Assembly: GCA_001899145.1 (NCBI GenBank)
Contig: MKVF01000016.1
Location: forward strand, 62,001-126,000
Length of the DNA: 64,000 nucleotides
Reading direction: 5' to 3'
From: Flavobacteriia bacterium 40-80
Lineage (GTDB): Bacteria > Bacteroidota > Bacteroidia > Flavobacteriales_D > Crocinitomicaceae
Part shown: positions 7,648 to 17,113 of the stretch, piece by piece
Layout of the letters: each line of letters begins with the position of its first letter
Position numbering within the stretch: the first letter of the stretch is position 1
Position numbers and translations under genes: made by a program
The notes under the pieces: model-generated
Seen by the model: only the letters and a program-made list of their open reading frames with translations
What the model was told of the DNA's origin: nothing
Database searches by the model: none

Positions 7648-9588
7648 ATGGCAAATTACACGACACCCGGTGTGTATGTAGAAGAAATATCTACCATTCC
7701 ACCATCGGTAGCTCCCGTTGCAACGGCAATTCCTGCTTTTATCGGTTATACCGAGAAAGCATTTGAGAAGGAAAGCTTACATCTGAAACCTTTCCGGATT
7801 AGTTCCATGCTGGATTATGAAAGTTATTTCGGCTATGCTTATCCGCAAAAAGGAATTGAAGTCACGGTGGACGGAAGTACGATCACCAAAATTGAAGGAT
7901 TGAACAATACACCTGCTTTCAAAATGTATTATGCATTGCAGATGTACTTTGCTAATGGAGGAGGGCCTTGCTATATCGTGAGTATCGGGCAGTATGGCAT
8001 ACCTAATCCACCTCCGCCCGCTCCTGTTCTTCCTCCGAATATTACTTTAACAGACCATGAAAAAGGATTGGCAGCAGTTGAAAAAGAAGATGAACTGACT
8101 TTATTGATATTTCCGGATTCAAATGGCTTAAATTCAGCGAATGACTATTATTCCGTTATGAACCAGGGGCTTATTCAGAGCAATAAGTTACAGGATCGTT
8201 TTACGATCATTGATACGTATAAAGATGGAGCTATCGGAACATCAGATAATCCGATCCCGGAATTGCGGAACAAAATTACAAATGATACAGATTATCGTAA
8301 ATACGGAGCGGCTTATTACCCTTATCTGAAGACAATTATCGATTATAATTATAACGATGCTGAGGTTGATGTTACTTTAAACAATTTGAATTTTACGAGC
8401 CGGATAGATGAAAAATTAATTGTTATTGATGAAATTAATACTAAATTATCAGGTTTAGCTACCCCAATAAATGATTATTATACTAATGTCCTTCCTACGA
8501 CTCCAACCTCTAATCCATTGGATGAAGACGATAGGCTTATTGGTCGTGGATATATCCAAAACCTTATCAACATATTCACTCAATATGCGGATACTTTTAA
8601 TAGTATGATTGCTGTTTATGAAGAGCTAAATATTTTATTAGACGGAACACTACAATCGGAAATAGATGATTTGATTACATGGACAGAGAATAATATAAAT
8701 CAAAAATTAAACGATTTTAATGGTTTTTATACAGAATTTGGTGCTGCAACTTTAGAAGAGATAAGAGCCAAAGCTATTTTTACTTCGATATTGAGTGTTA
8801 GCATGTTAGATTATGTTAGTGGAAATTTTGATTTTATTGGCAAAGTAACCTCATTGTATTTATCTCCTACCGGATACATATCTGTTCTGAACGACACGAT
8901 TATTACTGATGGCTATGATACAAGTGTTGCGACTACTCTTGAAGCCGTTAAACAGGTAAATAATCTTCTTTACAACCAAATAAAGCAAACAATTGCAGAT
9001 GTTCCGATGCTATTACCTCCTTCATCTGCTATTGCAGGAGTATATGCACGCGTGGATAACAGTCTGGGAGTATGGAGAGCACCTGCTAATGTAAGTTTAA
9101 CATACGTTATTGCTCCGAGTCAAATTGTATCCAATGAAGACCAGGGCGGAATGAATGTTGATGATGTTTCAGGTAAATCTATCAATGCTATTCGTGCCTT
9201 CACTGGTAAAGGAACCATGGTATGGGGAGCACGTACGTTAGACGGAAACAGTAATGAATGGCGCTTTATCAACGTCAGACGTTTCTACAACTTTGCAGAG
9301 GAGTCCGTTAAAAAAGCGACAGAACCGTTCGTATTCCAGTCTAACGATGCCAATACCTGGGTAATGGTAAGAGGAATGATCGAATCGTTCCTTACCCAGC
9401 AATGGAAAGCGGGGGCGTTAGCCGGGGCTTCTACTGAACAGGCATTTTATGTGAAGATAGGCCTGGGCAGCACAATGACAACACAAGACATATTGGAAGG
9501 GCGCATGATTGTTGAAATTGGAATGGCTGTGGTAAGGCCGGCTGAATTCATCATCTTGAAATTTACCCATAAAATGCAGGAACTATAA
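7648..9588 (+). CDS. contractile sheath protein (Pvc2/3/4, Afp2-4 family)
   Basis: A 646-residue tail-sheath protein that wraps the inner tube and contracts to drive it into the target. The N-terminus ANYTTPGVYVEEISTIPPS is the classic sheath start. The C-terminal core, about residues 465-646, has the conserved FINVRRFYNFAEESVKKAT and the final strand that links neighbouring subunits. Between the two lies a long, helix-rich and poorly conserved insertion (about residues 130-440) that would form the outer surface. Only one sheath gene is present, whereas Pvc and Afp have three. The tube gene follows 29 bases downstream. Assignment is firm; the boundaries of the insertion are approximate. Confidence 0.96.
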   Translation: MANYTTPGVYVEEISTIPPSVAPVATAIPAFIGYTEKAFEKESLHLKPFRISSMLDYESYFGYAYPQKGIEVTVDGSTITKIEGLNNTPAFKMYYALQMYFANGGGPCYIVSIGQYGIPNPPPPAPVLPPNITLTDHEKGLAAVEKEDELTLLIFPDSNGLNSANDYYSVMNQGLIQSNKLQDRFTIIDTYKDGAIGTSDNPIPELRNKITNDTDYRKYGAAYYPYLKTIIDYNYNDAEVDVTLNNLNFTSRIDEKLIVIDEINTKLSGLATPINDYYTNVLPTTPTSNPLDEDDRLIGRGYIQNLINIFTQYADTFNSMIAVYEELNILLDGTLQSEIDDLITWTENNINQKLNDFNGFYTEFGAATLEEIRAKAIFTSILSVSMLDYVSGNFDFIGKVTSLYLSPTGYISVLNDTIITDGYDTSVATTLEAVKQVNNLLYNQIKQTIADVPMLLPPSSAIAGVYARVDNSLGVWRAPANVSLTYVIAPSQIVSNEDQGGMNVDDVSGKSINAIRAFTGKGTMVWGARTLDGNSNEWRFINVRRFYNFAEESVKKATEPFVFQSNDANTWVMVRGMIESFLTQQWKAGALAGASTEQAFYVKIGLGSTMTTQDILEGRMIVEIGMAVVRPAEFIILKFTHKMQEL

Positions 9589-9617
9589 TTAATCAGTTAT
9601 TTAAAAAATGAATTACG

Positions 9618-10052
9618 ATGAATAGCAATTATCCACTAACTAAGTTTCACTTCAGCGTTAACTGGGGTGGTACAAAAATAGGTTTTACAGAAGTAACAGG
9701 TCTTGATGTGGAAACCGAAATCATTGAATACAGACAGGGAGCATCTCCCGAATTCAGCAAGCTTAAAATTCCAGGGTTACAAAAATATTCCAATCTGACT
9801 CTAAAGAGAGGAATTTTTCTGAATGACAACGAATTTTATGCCTGGTGGGCAACCGTGCATGTAGACGATCAGATGCGCCGGGATATCACCATTTCACTGC
9901 TGGATGATGCTCACAATCCTGTATTGGTTTGGGTGGTTAAAAATGCCTGGCCGACGAAAATTACAGGAACAGATTTGAAAGCGGACGGAAACGAGGTGGC
10001 AATTGAAACAATGGAGCTTGCTCACGAAGGACTGGTTGTTCAAACAGTATAA
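9618..10052 (+). CDS. inner tube protein, Pvc1-like
   Basis: A 144-residue tube protein of the phage T4 gp19-like family (Pvc1/Afp1). The pattern YPLTKFHFSVNWGGTKIGFTEVTGLD followed by EIIEYRQGASPEF and LKRGIF is diagnostic; hexamers of such proteins stack into the needle lumen that can carry cargo. Length is normal. It lies between the sheath and a second, related tube gene that starts 12 bases later. By position and similarity this first copy is probably the major tube subunit and the second the baseplate-proximal one, as for Pvc1 and Pvc5. That division of labour is inferred. Confidence 0.95.
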   Translation: MNSNYPLTKFHFSVNWGGTKIGFTEVTGLDVETEIIEYRQGASPEFSKLKIPGLQKYSNLTLKRGIFLNDNEFYAWWATVHVDDQMRRDITISLLDDAHNPVLVWVVKNAWPTKITGTDLKADGNEVAIETMELAHEGLVVQTV

Positions 10053-10064
10053 TAAACAAGTATT

Positions 10065-10523
10065 ATGAGCACGGAATATTATCCACCTGCAGGCTTTTAT
10101 TTTGGAGTGTCTTTGGGAAGAGACCGGATTGATAATCAATTTCAGTCTGTTTCCGGGTTATCTGTAGAATTGGAAATGGAAGAATACGCCGAAGGAGGAG
10201 AAAACCGGTTCAAACATAAATTACCGATCAGGACTAAATACCCCAATTTAGTCCTGAAACGGGGTTTAGTGCTGGATTCTGAACTTGTCAGATGGTGTAA
10301 AGATGCATTTGAAAACTTTCAGTTCGAATTGAAAGAGATCACTATATCTCTTTATGATAAATCGCAGCAACCGATTTATACATGGAAAATGTCAGGCTGT
10401 TCACCAGTGAAATGGACGGTTGATGATCTTAATTCTATGGAAGGAAAACTGTTGATAGAGACCATTGAGATAAGTTATCAGTATTACACAACCAATAGCG
10501 AGAACAATGCCAATCGAAATTAA
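10065..10523 (+). CDS. second tube protein, Pvc5-like
   Basis: A 152-residue paralogue of the preceding tube protein, with the same order of motifs: YPPAGFYFGVSLG, SVSGLSVELEMEEYAEGGE, KLPIRTKYPNLVLKRGLVL and a C-terminal TIEISYQYY strand. Sequence divergence from the 144-residue copy is large, as between Pvc1 and Pvc5/Afp5, whose second tube protein forms the initiating ring at the baseplate. Its last 17 bases overlap the start of the small DUF5908 gene, which implies translational coupling. No signal peptide is present. Confidence 0.93.
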   Translation: MSTEYYPPAGFYFGVSLGRDRIDNQFQSVSGLSVELEMEEYAEGGENRFKHKLPIRTKYPNLVLKRGLVLDSELVRWCKDAFENFQFELKEITISLYDKSQQPIYTWKMSGCSPVKWTVDDLNSMEGKLLIETIEISYQYYTTNSENNANRN

Positions 10524-10665
10524 GGAACTGCTGATTGAGATCAATGTTGTTTCAGATGATTCAAAGAAATCAGAATCAAAAGGTGTAGCAGATGATCAGA
10601 ATCAGTTGTTAAAAGATTATGTTCAACAAATCATGCAAACAGTTGATAATAAAAAGGAACGATAA
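10507..10665 (+). CDS. DUF5908 small eCIS protein (Pvc6-like position)
   Basis: A 52-residue protein beginning MPIEIKELLIEINVV, the typical start of the DUF5908 family found only in eCIS-type loci. The first 15 residues form a strongly conserved strand; the rest is charged and probably flexible, with a short C-terminal helix. The gene overlaps the end of the second tube gene by 17 bases in another frame, and the LysM baseplate gene starts 9 bases after its stop. Its position matches the small Pvc6/Afp6 gene. Function is not established; a chaperone-like or junction role between tube and baseplate is possible. Confidence 0.88.
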   Translation: MPIEIKELLIEINVVSDDSKKSESKGVADDQNQLLKDYVQQIMQTVDNKKER

Positions 10666-10674
10666 TTAAATGTT

Positions 10675-11349
10675 ATGAGTGGAGCTTTAACAAAATTGAA
10701 AATTCAGGCATATTCAAATCCTGAAATGACGGATAAGCTTGGAGATCCGTTTGTAACGACTATCAATCCTGAAAAATATTCCAGATCGTACAAGACAGAA
10801 TATAATGTAGAGTCTCCTCAGGGAACCAGTGCTCCTGTCATAAAATTCTTCCGCTCTGAAGTACAGGATTTGGATTTGGAATTTTTGTTTGACAGAACCG
10901 GAATTTTCGATAAAGATACAAGCAGAAATGTTCAGCAGGATATTGATGATTTCACCAAGATTATATATACACTTAACGGAGAAGAACATAGGCCGAATTA
11001 TTTACAGGTTTATTGGGGAACATTAATTTTTAACTGTATTCTTTATGAAATGCAGATTGAATACAAATTGTTCCGGTCAGACGGAAATCCTATCAGAGCA
11101 ATTGTAAAAGCAAAATTTAAAGATTTTATAAGTGAAGAAAAAAGAATTGCAAAAGAAAACAAAACTTCACCCGATCTTACACATGTACGTATAGTGAATG
11201 CAGGAGATACTTTGCCATTAATGTGCTACAAAATCTACGGAGATTCAAAGTACTATATTGAAGTAGCGAAAGTGAACAAAATCAATTCTTTCAGAACCCT
11301 AACTCCCGGACAGCAGATTTATTTTCCGCCCATAGAAAAACGTTCATAG
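10675..11349 (+). CDS. LysM-domain baseplate hub protein, Pvc7-like
   Basis: A 224-residue protein combining an N-terminal baseplate region (about residues 1-165, with INPEKYSRSYKTEYN and VQDLDLEFLFD) and a C-terminal LysM-type domain (about 175-222, NAGDTLPLMCYKIYGDSKYY...LTPGQQIYFPP). This architecture is that of Pvc7/Afp7 and the T4 gp53/gp54-type connectors that fasten the tube to the spike hub. The stop codon is followed immediately by the ATG of the spike gene at 11350, so the two are tightly coupled. Here the LysM domain is probably structural rather than a peptidoglycan binder. Confidence 0.93.
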   Translation: MSGALTKLKIQAYSNPEMTDKLGDPFVTTINPEKYSRSYKTEYNVESPQGTSAPVIKFFRSEVQDLDLEFLFDRTGIFDKDTSRNVQQDIDDFTKIIYTLNGEEHRPNYLQVYWGTLIFNCILYEMQIEYKLFRSDGNPIRAIVKAKFKDFISEEKRIAKENKTSPDLTHVRIVNAGDTLPLMCYKIYGDSKYYIEVAKVNKINSFRTLTPGQQIYFPPIEKRS

Positions 11350-13095
11350 ATGGAAAACGATGTAAAAATAAATACTTCGCAGAGTAGCGATCTGATTACA
11401 TTTACCGTTCTTATTGATGGTGAAGCGATCCCATCTACGATTCAGGTTCTGAAATTCAGTGTTAAGAAAGAGATCAACCGGCTTTCACAGGCGCAGTTGG
11501 TCATTATTGACGGAGATGCTGCGAAAGGTGAATTTTCCGTTTCAAATGAAGACTATTTGATTCCCGGGAAAAAAATAGAGTTGAAAGCAGGCTATCACTC
11601 GGATGAAACAACCATTTTTACAGGTATTGTCATTAAGCAAAGCATTAAGATCCGGCAGAATTCTACCTATTTGGTCATTGAATGTCGTGATGAAGCAGTA
11701 AAGCTTACTGTAGGCAGAAAAAACCGTTATTATTATGACAGTAAGGACAGTGACATTATTGAGGAAATAATCAATAAATATGGAATTGCCAATGAGGTAG
11801 AAGCTACCAATTATCAGCATTCCGAGCTGGTGCAATACGATTGTTCTGATTGGGATTTTATCATTACGAGAGCTCAGGCAAACGGAAAAATATGTTTTGT
11901 TGATGAAGGAAAGATTCATGTAAAAGCTCCTAACTATTCTGCTGAATCTATACAGACGGTTTTATTCGGAAGCACCATTCTTGATTTTGATGCGGAGATG
12001 GACGCAAGAAGCCAGCTGCTCAAAGTATCTGCTTACACTTGGGATGAAGCTGAACAAGAGATTATTGAAACAGAGGCGAATGGCCCGGATGTTAACCTGA
12101 ACGGGGATTTAACTTCCGAAGATCTGGCAAAGGTCATCGATCTGGATAATTATGAGCTTCGGCACGGAGGAACATTAAAAGAACAGGTAATCCAGGACTG
12201 GGCAAATGCGACCCAGCTCTATCACCAGCTGGCCAAAATAAGAGGACGTGTAAGATTTCAGGGAATTCCAGAGGTGAAACCAGATACGGTTTTAAATTTA
12301 CAAGGGATCAGTGAGCGTTTCAACGGTCCGATCTACATCTCAGGAGTATTGCATTCTATTGAAAGCGGGAATTGGACAGTAGACGCTCAATTCGGACTGA
12401 ATCCTGAATGGTTTTCCGAAACATTTGAAATTAACTCTTTCCCGGCAGCGGGATTGATTCCGGCAGTGAAAGGGCTCCAATATGGTAAAGTCACTCAGCT
12501 GGAAGATGATCCTGAGGGTGAAGACCGCATCCTTGTTACGTTCCCGATTGTCAATCAAGATGAGCAGGGGATATGGTGTCGTTTAGGAACATTAGACGCC
12601 GGAAATAACAGAGGTTCTATATTTCGTCCAGATGTCGGTGATGAGGTGATCGTAGGTTTTGTGAATGAAGACCCTAATGAAGGAATTATACTGGGGCAGC
12701 TACACAGCTCCGCCAGCCCTTCTCCGATTCCTGCAGAAGATGACAATAATATTAAAGGCTTTGTAACGAGGAGCGAGATTAAATTTTTGTTTGATGACGA
12801 CAAAAAGATCGCTTCGTTAGAAATGCCCTCCGGTAAGAAAATAGTGCTGGATGACGACAGTGGAGAAATTCATATTGAAGATGAAAATGGCAATACGCTG
12901 ATTCTAGATAAATCAGGGATTGTTATGGAAAGCGGAAAAGATATTTCGATAAAAGCCAAGGGCGATATAGCGTTGGAAGGAGTCAATATTGAACTGAAAT
13001 CCAATGCACAGATAAAGGCAGAAGGAAGCGCGGGATTAGAGCTGAAATCCAACGCGGTAACAGTATTGAAAGGTTCAATCGTTCAAATTAATTAA
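11350..13095 (+). CDS. VgrG/gp5-like spike protein, Pvc8-like
   Basis: A 581-residue spike protein. Residues about 1-370 are the gp27-like hub domain (TFTVLIDGEAIPSTIQVL, YDCSDWDFIITRAQANGK). Residues about 385-470 form the gp5-type OB-fold (GKVTQLEDDPEGEDRILVTFP and WCRLGTLDAGNNRGSIFRPDVGDEVIVGF). From about 490 to the end are short repeats typical of the trimeric beta-helix needle (DISIKAKGDIALEG, SAGLELKSNAV). It forms the hub and membrane-piercing spike. The PAAR tip gene follows after one base, as expected because PAAR sits on the beta-helix. No lysozyme domain is present. Confidence 0.95.
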   Translation: MENDVKINTSQSSDLITFTVLIDGEAIPSTIQVLKFSVKKEINRLSQAQLVIIDGDAAKGEFSVSNEDYLIPGKKIELKAGYHSDETTIFTGIVIKQSIKIRQNSTYLVIECRDEAVKLTVGRKNRYYYDSKDSDIIEEIINKYGIANEVEATNYQHSELVQYDCSDWDFIITRAQANGKICFVDEGKIHVKAPNYSAESIQTVLFGSTILDFDAEMDARSQLLKVSAYTWDEAEQEIIETEANGPDVNLNGDLTSEDLAKVIDLDNYELRHGGTLKEQVIQDWANATQLYHQLAKIRGRVRFQGIPEVKPDTVLNLQGISERFNGPIYISGVLHSIESGNWTVDAQFGLNPEWFSETFEINSFPAAGLIPAVKGLQYGKVTQLEDDPEGEDRILVTFPIVNQDEQGIWCRLGTLDAGNNRGSIFRPDVGDEVIVGFVNEDPNEGIILGQLHSSASPSPIPAEDDNNIKGFVTRSEIKFLFDDDKKIASLEMPSGKKIVLDDDSGEIHIEDENGNTLILDKSGIVMESGKDISIKAKGDIALEGVNIELKSNAQIKAEGSAGLELKSNAVTVLKGSIVQIN

Positions 13096-13096
13096 T

Positions 13097-13387
13097 ATGG
13101 GAGCACCGGCAGCAAGAGTATCAGATATGCACGTTTGTCCAATGGTTACAGGTAACGTACCCCATGTTGGAGGACCATTGCTGCCTCCGGGAGAACCTAC
13201 TGTACTCATTGGCGGATTACCTGCAGCAAGAGTCGGAGATATGGCAGTTTGTACAGGGCCTACGGATACGGTAGTGAAAGGCTCCGATACCGTTTTTATC
13301 GGAGGTAAACCAGCAGCAAGACAAGGAGATATGACATCCCACGGCGGGAACATAGTAGCAGGTTTAGCAACAGTTTTAATAGGATAA
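13097..13387 (+). CDS. PAAR spike-tip protein, Pvc10-like
   Basis: A 96-residue PAAR-repeat protein that sharpens the spike. Three repeats with GAPAARVSDMHVC, GGLPAARVGDMAVC and GGKPAARQGDMTSH are visible, with His12, Cys14 and later Cys and His residues positioned to bind the tip metal ion. It has no C-terminal toxin extension, so it is a plain tip rather than an effector. It begins one base after the spike gene ends and is followed by the gp25 gene after 5 bases. Confidence 0.96.
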   Translation: MGAPAARVSDMHVCPMVTGNVPHVGGPLLPPGEPTVLIGGLPAARVGDMAVCTGPTDTVVKGSDTVFIGGKPAARQGDMTSHGGNIVAGLATVLIG

Positions 13388-13392
13388 TAATT

Positions 13393-13803
13393 ATGAATCA
13401 GAAAGTAGCATTTCTCGGAACAGGTTGGAGTTTTCCTCCTGAATTTAGCCCTCAATTGGGAGAAGTAATCATGAGTTCGGATGAGCAGGATATCCAGGAA
13501 AGTCTGTCCATTATTCTGTCAACAAAACTTGGTGAACGGGTAATGCTTCCGATTTTCGGATGTAATCTGGATGATCTGCTTTTTGAAAATCTTGATCTGA
13601 CAACCAAAACACTGGCAATTGAAAGAATCAATGATGCGATCCTGTATTACGAACCCCGGATAAACGTATTGTCTGTTTCTATCAATGAAAGTCGTGAGCT
13701 GGAAGGAGTTTTGCTGATTAACGTTGACTATCAGATCCGGGCGACAAACTCCCGTATGAATATGGTTTATCCTTTTTATAAAATTGAAGCTACTGAAAGA
13801 TAG
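13393..13803 (+). CDS. GPW/gp25 baseplate wedge protein, Pvc9-like
   Basis: A 136-residue gp25-family protein. The typical pattern is LGTGWSFPPEFS, then DEQDIQESLSIILSTKLGERVMLPIFGC (about residues 35-62, including the family's conserved ...GER...P.FG segment), then the wedge-contacting C-terminal strands. gp25 proteins bind the sheath's first ring and are needed to start sheath polymerisation. It lies between the PAAR gene and the large baseplate J protein, 19 bases ahead of the latter. Confidence 0.96.
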   Translation: MNQKVAFLGTGWSFPPEFSPQLGEVIMSSDEQDIQESLSIILSTKLGERVMLPIFGCNLDDLLFENLDLTTKTLAIERINDAILYYEPRINVLSVSINESRELEGVLLINVDYQIRATNSRMNMVYPFYKIEATER

Positions 13804-13822
13804 CTGATAAAATATTTCGATT

Positions 13823-16800
13823 ATGAGCAACAACTGCAACGATATAACAAAAGATTTAAGAAGAGGGGGATTAAGCCAAACCGAACGGATGCTTTCTGCC
13901 CTTGATCCCGATCAGCTGAAATTAATGGAATTTGGTCTGAAGGACTGGATGCAGTTTGCCTATAACTTTTCAAAAAATGTTCTGTTTTTCGATACTTCCA
14001 ATGATCGGTCTCCTTCCGGGAACTGGGAAGCTTTCTTCAAAAATAATACTGATCTGGAAACGTTGCTTGAAGAATATGGTGAAAAAGACAACTTAACTCC
14101 TCATCTGACACTTTTTATCTGTTTTTTGAAGCTTCTTGACTTATCAAAAAACAGATTTAATGACATCACGCAAAGACACCTGGACTTCTATTATGAAGAT
14201 ATTCTTCAAATAGCAAAGCTGGAAGAAGAAGCTGATAAAGTTTATCTTCTGTTTGAATTGGCTAAAAACATAGAAAATGCGGAAATACCTGCCGGTAGTG
14301 AATTTGACGGTGGAAAAGACAATTCGGGTAAAAAAAGGATCTATTCATTACAAGAACAGTTTATTGCTAATAGATCTACTGTTTCTTCCCTAAGAACTAT
14401 CTACAATGATCCCGGTAATGCAGCTAATTACGTTCAGGCGATCAAAGCCTCTCCCGTAGCAGATTCGGCTGACGGGCTGGGTAAAGAAATTAAAAACGAA
14501 CCTCCTGCATGGTTTCCTTTCGGATACAATAACACAGCCGTTTCCGGTTTTGAAGAAGCGCCGGATGCCGTTTTGGGATTTGCCGTATCAGGTAATACCC
14601 TGCTGATGAAGGAAGGGAAAAGATACCTTGTGTTTATTGTTCGTTACGATGCGTCTGTTAACGGAGGAATCAGCCAGGCAGATTTACGGGAGGCTATTCA
14701 GTTCAGCTATACAACAGAAGAAGGTTGGAGCTCTCCTGCTGCCTTGTCCGGAAATGAGATCCAGATTAACGGCAGTACATATACGACTAAAATACAGGGG
14801 GACGAACTATTCCTGTTCGTAGAACTTGCTGATGATGCTCCTGCAAGTGTGGTTTACAATCCTGTGATTCATGAGCATCATTTTAATGCTTCCACACCTG
14901 TTTTTAAATTTATGATTCAGACAAATACGAAAGAAAGCTACCAGCTGTACCGCGAATTGTCTGAAAACATCAATAAAATCGCTGTAAAATTAAAAGTAGA
15001 AGGAGTCCGTTCGTTAGAAATAGAAAGCGATACAGGAACATTAAATGCCCGTAAGCCATTTTATCCGTTTACGACATTACCTGCTATAGGGTCCAATTTT
15101 ACCATCATTAATGAGGAGGTCTTTTCCAAAAAATGGACTTCCACACATGTTACGATCAAATGGCAGAACACTCCTCTAAATTTTAATGAGCATTATAAAG
15201 CCTATGATAAATCATTTGCGGTCAATGCTTCCAAGAACTGGCTGATGCAAATCACCGGTACTTCGGAGAATAATGCGGCCACTTATTCGGCCCGGTCACT
15301 TGCAGAGAATACTCCTTCGGATACTGCTCCTGCAATAACAACCACTCCATTCTCTGGTATTTCAGGAATCCCTTTTGCGCGTTCTTTTTCAGGAATAGAG
15401 CTGTCTTTAATAGCCGATTTTACCCAGATTCTGGATTTAACATCGTACAATACACTCTATAATTCAATTGTAACAGGAGATAATTATTTCAAGGCAAAGA
15501 TCTATCTGGAAGAGAATAAACAATGGATTCCGAAACAAAATGTTGATTTATTTCAGAAGCAACAGGATTTTTTCTACACGAAGTTTAGTGTTAACAATAC
15601 ATCAGATAAGCATTCGGAAGGAATCAGAATGTCTCTTCTAAATGATTTTTTACACAGCTTATATCCCACCATTTATGCGCTTGCATTATCAAGCAACGAT
15701 CCTAAAGTATTGATTCCGAATCAGCCTTATACTCCTTTTGCCGAATATATTGAGCTGAACTACGAAGCCGAAGATGAGCTGAATCTGATGGACGGTCTTT
15801 ATCCCGACCAAAAGAAATCACTTCATTTATATCATGTTGCCCCATTCGGAGAAAGAGAAGAACACATTTCACTGGGGAAGAACACCACGTTCAGACACGA
15901 GAGCAGTTCCGTTTGTTCGCTTATTCCGAAATACGGGACAGGTGGAGAATTGCTGATCGGGATAAAAGATGCACGGTTATTACAGCAAATAGCTCTATTA
16001 TTTCAATTCCTCGAAGGATCCGAAAATCCGCTGATAACATCAGGAAATCAACAGGATGTGATTGAATGGAGTATCCTTTGTTCCAATTATTGGAAAAAAT
16101 TAGATACTTCCTCATTGATTGCGGATCCTACGCAAAACTTCCTGCAATCGGGTATTGTCAAGCTGATTATACCGGAAAATGCGACAAATGACAATACGCT
16201 GATGCCTCCCGGCTTATTCTGGATCAGAGTAAAAACACGGGAAAGGTTTGATGCATTTTGCAAAGTGATCGGAATTGCAGCACAAGCAGCAGTGGCTACA
16301 TTCGATAATCGGGGAAATGATATTTCCCATTTATCTGCCGGACTGCCGGCTGACACCATCACAAAAATGGTAAATCGAAGTGTCTATGTCAAAACAGTAT
16401 CACAACCGTACAATTCATTTGGAGGTAAAGTTCCGGAGACGCAGGAAGAATATTACTTAAGAGTGAGCGAACGCCTCAGACACAAGAACAGAGCTGTTAA
16501 TTTGTGGGACTACGAGCACCTTGTTTTACAGAGATTCCCGGAAATATTTAAGATTAAATGTCTGAATCATACCTGCGATTGCTCTTATTTATCCGGTGGA
16601 AACGTGTCAATTGTTGTCATTCCCAATACGCAGAGAAAGAACGTTTTTGATACTTTTCAACCAAGGGTCAGCAGTGCGACGCTGCTGAATATTTCCGGCT
16701 ATCTTTCAAAACTAAATTCATTACATGTAAAAACCCATGTGATCAATCCTGATTATGAAGAAGTAAAAGTTTCTTTAGAAGTAAAATTCAAACAAGGATA

Positions 16801-17113
16801 CGATGTTCCATATCATCTCAATCAACTGAATAAGGACATTCAGAAATACCTTTCCCCATGGGCTTTCGAAGGGATCCAGAAAATAAAATTCGGAACCGTG
16901 TTGTACAGGTCGGAACTGATAGATTATATTGATGAGCTGCCGTATGTGGATTATGTTACCAATGTAAATATCAGCCACAACGGAAATCATCAGCTGCGTC
17001 AGTGCGAACCTTCCGGGCCGAAAGCAATTCTGGTTTCGGCGAAATCACATGATCTGTTACCAATTACCACCGAATGCCAACGGATTGTTAACCAAACAGA
17101 AGAGACATGTTAA
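13823..17113 (+). CDS. baseplate wedge protein J, Pvc11-like
   Basis: A 1096-residue baseplate protein of the gpJ/gp6 family (Pvc11/Afp11). The C-terminal third holds the recognisable core: ETQEEYYLRVSERLRHKNRAV (about residues 872-892), NLWDYEHLVLQRFPEIFKIKC (about 893-913), and the final wedge strands with YVDYVTNVNIS. The N-terminal two thirds are long and variable, as in other eCIS members. Together with the next gene it forms the wedge that triggers contraction. Its last 7 bases overlap the next start codon. No cleavage or frameshift is evident. Confidence 0.94.
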   Translation: MSNNCNDITKDLRRGGLSQTERMLSALDPDQLKLMEFGLKDWMQFAYNFSKNVLFFDTSNDRSPSGNWEAFFKNNTDLETLLEEYGEKDNLTPHLTLFICFLKLLDLSKNRFNDITQRHLDFYYEDILQIAKLEEEADKVYLLFELAKNIENAEIPAGSEFDGGKDNSGKKRIYSLQEQFIANRSTVSSLRTIYNDPGNAANYVQAIKASPVADSADGLGKEIKNEPPAWFPFGYNNTAVSGFEEAPDAVLGFAVSGNTLLMKEGKRYLVFIVRYDASVNGGISQADLREAIQFSYTTEEGWSSPAALSGNEIQINGSTYTTKIQGDELFLFVELADDAPASVVYNPVIHEHHFNASTPVFKFMIQTNTKESYQLYRELSENINKIAVKLKVEGVRSLEIESDTGTLNARKPFYPFTTLPAIGSNFTIINEEVFSKKWTSTHVTIKWQNTPLNFNEHYKAYDKSFAVNASKNWLMQITGTSENNAATYSARSLAENTPSDTAPAITTTPFSGISGIPFARSFSGIELSLIADFTQILDLTSYNTLYNSIVTGDNYFKAKIYLEENKQWIPKQNVDLFQKQQDFFYTKFSVNNTSDKHSEGIRMSLLNDFLHSLYPTIYALALSSNDPKVLIPNQPYTPFAEYIELNYEAEDELNLMDGLYPDQKKSLHLYHVAPFGEREEHISLGKNTTFRHESSSVCSLIPKYGTGGELLIGIKDARLLQQIALLFQFLEGSENPLITSGNQQDVIEWSILCSNYWKKLDTSSLIADPTQNFLQSGIVKLIIPENATNDNTLMPPGLFWIRVKTRERFDAFCKVIGIAAQAAVATFDNRGNDISHLSAGLPADTITKMVNRSVYVKTVSQPYNSFGGKVPETQEEYYLRVSERLRHKNRAVNLWDYEHLVLQRFPEIFKIKCLNHTCDCSYLSGGNVSIVVIPNTQRKNVFDTFQPRVSSATLLNISGYLSKLNSLHVKTHVINPDYEEVKVSLEVKFKQGYDVPYHLNQLNKDIQKYLSPWAFEGIQKIKFGTVLYRSELIDYIDELPYVDYVTNVNISHNGNHQLRQCEPSGPKAILVSAKSHDLLPITTECQRIVNQTEETC

